This document shows, piece by piece, positions 61,801-64,000 of a DNA stretch of 64,000 bases. Each line of letters begins with the position of its first letter. Position 1 is the stretch's first letter. The notes below the pieces were generated by a model. The model saw only the letters and a list, made by a program, of their open reading frames with translations, searched no databases and was not told the origin of the DNA. Source of the stretch: Acanthaster planci (lineage: Eukaryota; Echinodermata; Asteroidea; Valvatida; Acanthasteridae); the NCBI RefSeq assembly GCF_001949145.1, contig NW_019091521.1:1134710-1198709 (forward strand), written 5' to 3'. Made by a program: the position numbers and the translations under genes.

Positions 61801-64000
61801 TTTCCAGTCTAAAAACACTTAAACACAAACAATTATCTTAGGGCGACGCTTTTTGTCATGAAATACCCACTCAAAACGTATCTGAAGCTAGATAAATGTC
61901 TGTAGCCTGGAATGCAGTTGATTCTGTGTCTTCCTATCACAAGGTGTTAACCCCTAATCCTCACGGCCAGCCCAGGAAGGCTGACCAGGGCCAATGAAGT
62001 TCTCCCTGAATAGGATCTTTTGTTCACAACCAAGGCTGTGCTCATGAAGCTAGACAATCCAGGGCAGACGGTTCTTTTCAAACCGTTGAACTGTCCAACA
62101 CCAAAAGACGAACAGAATGAAGGGGGATTAACACCAACCGTTCAACTGTTTCTAAACCGTCTGTATTTTGACCTCACGCCTTATTGGACCCAGTTAAAAT
62201 GAGCGGAAAAGAGAATTTCTCGCTCCTTAACCCTAACAGTCCTGAATCCTCCAATTTTATTTTGCACCCACCCTAGGGAGTTAGGGTTAATGCTTGTTAT
62301 GGATTCTGCATAAGTCTATGCCCTCAATGGTAAAAACGCAAAATGAGATGTTCTTGGAGGATAAGTGGATGCCATGTCTGCCACAGATCTGTACTCAGTG
62401 CATCCACGTCATCTTGCTCTGTGGCAGTCTTGTGTGCCCTCAGTGTGCAGTGACCTTCCTTGTCTCTTAAAAGTAGGGTGCATGCTCAGTCACCTTGTCA
62501 CTGTACTTTTTTGGGTTACATTTCTTGCATTGAGCAAGGTGCTAAAAACACGTGACAGAGAGCTCCATGCCTCAGCATAATCCTATCCTTTCACAGGCCA
62601 AGCGCACACATCATTTTCATGGCTTCAGGACTGCAGAAGCAGGGCACACTTGCACAAGATGGTGCTTACATGTATGTTCCCATCTTATTGAGGTAGGAAA
62701 AAACCTCATTAACACATATTTATTTGAACTCGGGTCCATCCTGGAAAACTTTAGCCAGTACTTTCCATAATGAAGATTAGACAGGGAATACAGTAATATG
62801 CCTCAGGATGTGGTCTGTACCTTCATGATGTCAGTGAGATAAAACTTGACGCTAGCTTGGACTTGCTTCCACCGTTTGGAAGACGAAGGCAGATTTCGTC
62901 TGTAAACATTTTAAAAGAAGAAAACAAGATTTTTTTAAACCAAAGCAGAGGGGAGACTTGAGACAGTATCTGTTGAAAATAACACAGCATCAACATGTCA
63001 ACAACTGCCTAGCTGAAGTTTGCTGGCAAGTATACTTCTGGATTTTAAAACTCTTGGATGAAAGAATGGGCACTGAAGGCATAAACTGTGATGAGATGTG
63101 GACTGTGACATTACTGACAATATGACATCAAGGTATTTTTTACTTAAGCTCCCGTCAGTTTGTTTCTGCACACCCGTAAGCTACAATTTTGTATAAGGTT
63201 CTGCACGGAAACCTTTATTGTCATGTTGGTTGAAACCAGCTCATACGAACTGTACTGTTGGCCTGTTACCCTTTCTACTAAACATGTATTTCTCTATACA
63301 TGTACATCGCTTTTGAATATTTTCAAATATAACTCTGGATTTTTACTTGAGTAGAGCTCACTTTTTTGTTGGCTTGTCCTCCAACTGAAGTATGTTCTGC
63401 AAAGAAGGATGGACATGCTTCAAGCAGAGACTGACGACGGCATTGAACACTACAAAGTAGAGCAAATATAAGGGTGTTGTCATCATACAAAGTCCACAAT
63501 ATCATACTTAAGCTTCCTAAGAAAATGCCTGGAAACTTGGTCCAATTGAAATTTCTAATTTCCTTTCCTGAAGGCATACTTCTGAGAAAGACCAGTTCAA
63601 AAATTCCCATTTATGAATGGCAGGCGTTCTCATCTGGGAAGACCTGGCATTCCCATAAAAAGGCTTGTAAATGCAAAACAAACAAACAAACTTCCCACTC
63701 TGAACTCAGCGTTCCCATTTGAGAACTTTCAACATTCACATTAGGGAGTCAGAATACACTGGAGCATGTTTATTAAACACAAGTTATAAGATGCAAATAT
63801 GTTGTGACAAGTTGCAACTGTGTGAAATGAACAATGCTTCAGGACACAAACTTGGCACTTGAGGTCCATAACATTGCAACATATCAGCAGAGATTCTTTT
63901 CACATAATTTAGACACAACCAGCCTACCTCCACTGCCCTCCACTCTGTACTTGTTGCCTTCTTGAGCTGACGATATCTGCTGTACGGCAGCCCTGAACGC
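46219..64000 (-). CDS. NOC2L: NOC2L / Noc2 ribosome-biogenesis protein (3' part, 13 exons)
   Basis: Exons: 64000(partial)-63928, 63449-63362, 62899-62821, 60196-60086, 58847-58731, 53663-53475, 52909-52770, 52568-52457, 52232-52119, 50619-50518, 48716-48573, 47522-47409, 46827-46219; 663 visible residues, all phases agree. Recognised from conserved Noc2-family blocks: [86 protein letters not shown]. The family protein acts in the nucleolus in early 60S subunit assembly; in vertebrates it is also described as a histone-acetylation inhibitor. The N-terminus lies beyond the right edge. The introns, up to 5 kb, are crowded with DNA transposons and a SINE. Confidence 0.94.
49959..50322 (+). mobile_element. 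tRNA-derived SINE
   Basis: It begins GGGCCCGGTGGTTTGGGTTT with a tRNA-like body, a hairpin CCGATC-AAAG-GATCGG and a perfect B box GGTTCGAATCC at 50013-50023. It continues with the ACCTTGGCCAAGTCCT motif common in invertebrate SINE bodies and ends in an ATT-repeat tail. It lies in a NOC2L intron, antisense to the gene. Confidence 0.65.
51059..51609. mobile_element. piggyBac-like TTAA MITE, copy 1
   Basis: Bounded by TTAA on both sides, with about 20-bp inverted termini: TTAACCACTTCCTGCCGGGG on the left and TTAACCACTTCATGCCGGGG on the reverse of the right, one mismatch. A TTAA target site and short termini starting CC fit piggyBac-type non-autonomous elements. No transposase is encoded. It lies in the NOC2L intron between exons 50518-50619 and 52119-52232. 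Confidence 0.75.
53958..56350. mobile_element. PIF/Harbinger-like element, copy 1 (2.4 kb)
   Basis: Inverted termini GGCGTGAGGTCAAAATACA at the left, and its reverse complement ending GACCTCACGCC at 56349. Flanks are TTA on the left and GTA on the right. Long blocks match the element at 60351 in the same orientation (for example TTTCCAGACCC, TTTTCATGTGTAGGAT, CAGACGGTTCTTTTCAAACC). It contains an extra segment with a BEN-domain relic. No transposase is seen. Confidence 0.7.
55076..55444 (+). pseudogene. BEN-domain-like coding relic with in-frame stop
   Basis: One plus-strand frame runs from ATG 55076 ([17 protein letters not shown]) to a stop at 55444, interrupted by a single TGA after VNILK. 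The part after the stop ([15 protein letters not shown], then [18 protein letters not shown], then [11 protein letters not shown]) has the pattern of a BEN domain, a DNA-binding fold: a helix, an ELA-x-x-x-VTG block, a long helix and a Cys/Arg-rich end. It sits inside the PIF/Harbinger-like copy 1 and is absent from copy 2. The source (transposon cargo or captured host gene) is unknown. Confidence 0.45.
56420..56492. repeat. Near-perfect hairpin, 32-bp arms
   Basis: The left arm CCTTAATTCACTTTGTTGAT and the rest up to 56451 pairs with 56461-56492 with about two mismatches around a 9-nt loop. It is subterminal in the hAT-like element. Confidence 0.85.
56588..57651. mobile_element. Nested inverted-repeat element, TAA target duplication
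   Basis: Inverted termini of about 33 bp with one mismatch, starting TGCACCTGTCAATTGTAATC followed by a CCCCGGGG core. They are flanked by TAA on both sides. The sub-terminal GC-rich blocks (GGGGCACTTTTTT-, GCGGGGACTTGGC-type) are also inverted relative to each other. No coding potential was seen. The TAA duplication again fits PIF/Harbinger-type insertion. Confidence 0.7.
59107..59684. mobile_element. piggyBac-like TTAA MITE, copy 2 (inverted, contains N gap)
   Basis: Same family as the element at 51059 but in the opposite orientation, with TTAA at 59107 and 59681. The internal sequence matches the reverse complement of copy 1, including the AGAGCTTTTGTCCCCGG-type segment. An assembly gap interrupts it. 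It lies in the NOC2L intron between exons 58731-58847 and 60086-60196. Confidence 0.75.
59175..59337. other. Assembly gap (163 N)
   Basis: A run of N inside the second TTAA element. The matching interval of the other copy (about 51384-51540) is close to 157 bp, so the gap size is realistic and only element sequence is probably missing. Confidence 0.95.
60351..62180. mobile_element. PIF/Harbinger-like element, copy 2 (1.8 kb)
   Basis: Same termini as the copy at 53958, flanked by TTA on both sides (TTA|GGCGTGAGG ... CCTCACGCC|TTA). A 3-bp TWA duplication is typical of PIF/Harbinger elements, hence the assignment. It is non-coding and lies in the next large NOC2L intron, as a direct repeat of copy 1. 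Confidence 0.7.
62227..62290. repeat. 64-bp TTAA-ended inverted repeat
   Basis: TTAACCCTAAC at the left is mirrored by GTTAGGGTTAA at the right. It is a very short palindrome-ended unit in the NOC2L intron just after PIF-like copy 2. Confidence 0.5.

Overview
The window is eukaryotic DNA: protein-coding information lies in short exons with GT/AG borders and conserved phases, separated by A/T-rich introns, together with poly(G/C) tracts, a LINE tail, a tRNA-derived SINE and several inverted-repeat DNA transposons. The gene content (multi-copy membrane-type alkaline phosphatases, a NOC2-family gene) and repeat style suggest an invertebrate animal, probably a marine deuterostome such as an echinoderm. 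The species cannot be fixed from this sequence alone.

Positions 1-43.6 kb hold a cluster of four alkaline phosphatase (ALP) genes. Gene A (minus) has exons 1-3 at 5462-1519 and runs off the left edge. Gene B (minus, 15263-7299) is complete: 10 coding exons, 541 residues. Gene C (plus, 19378-33246) is complete: 10 coding exons, 529 residues. Gene D (minus, 43605-35414) is complete: 533 residues. Intron phases are 1,0,1,0,1,1,1,1,1 in every complete copy and exon sizes are nearly identical, so the cluster arose by tandem duplication. B and C diverge across a 4.1 kb spacer; C and D converge across 2.2 kb. Each encodes a signal peptide, the metal and nucleophile motifs of the family, and a hydrophobic C-terminus that in C and D looks like a GPI-anchor signal.

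The most notable observations are in this cluster. Gene D carries two back-to-back versions of exon 3, the exon with the catalytic serine. Each is 175 nt with good splice sites and they are 72 nt apart. Because 175 is not a multiple of three, only use of exactly one copy keeps the frame, so this looks like a mutually exclusive pair giving two ALP isoforms with different active-site segments. Gene C has an intact frame but a rearranged nucleophile motif (SSD where the family has DSA).

Positions 46.2-64.0 kb hold the last 13 exons (663 residues) of a NOC2L/Noc2 ribosome-biogenesis gene on the minus strand, with its N-terminus beyond the right edge. Its introns are full of DNA transposons: two PIF/Harbinger-like elements, a hAT-like element with another element nested in it, two oppositely oriented piggyBac-like TTAA elements (one interrupted by 163 N), a BEN-domain relic and a SINE. 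No RNA genes, CRISPR arrays or prokaryotic features were found.
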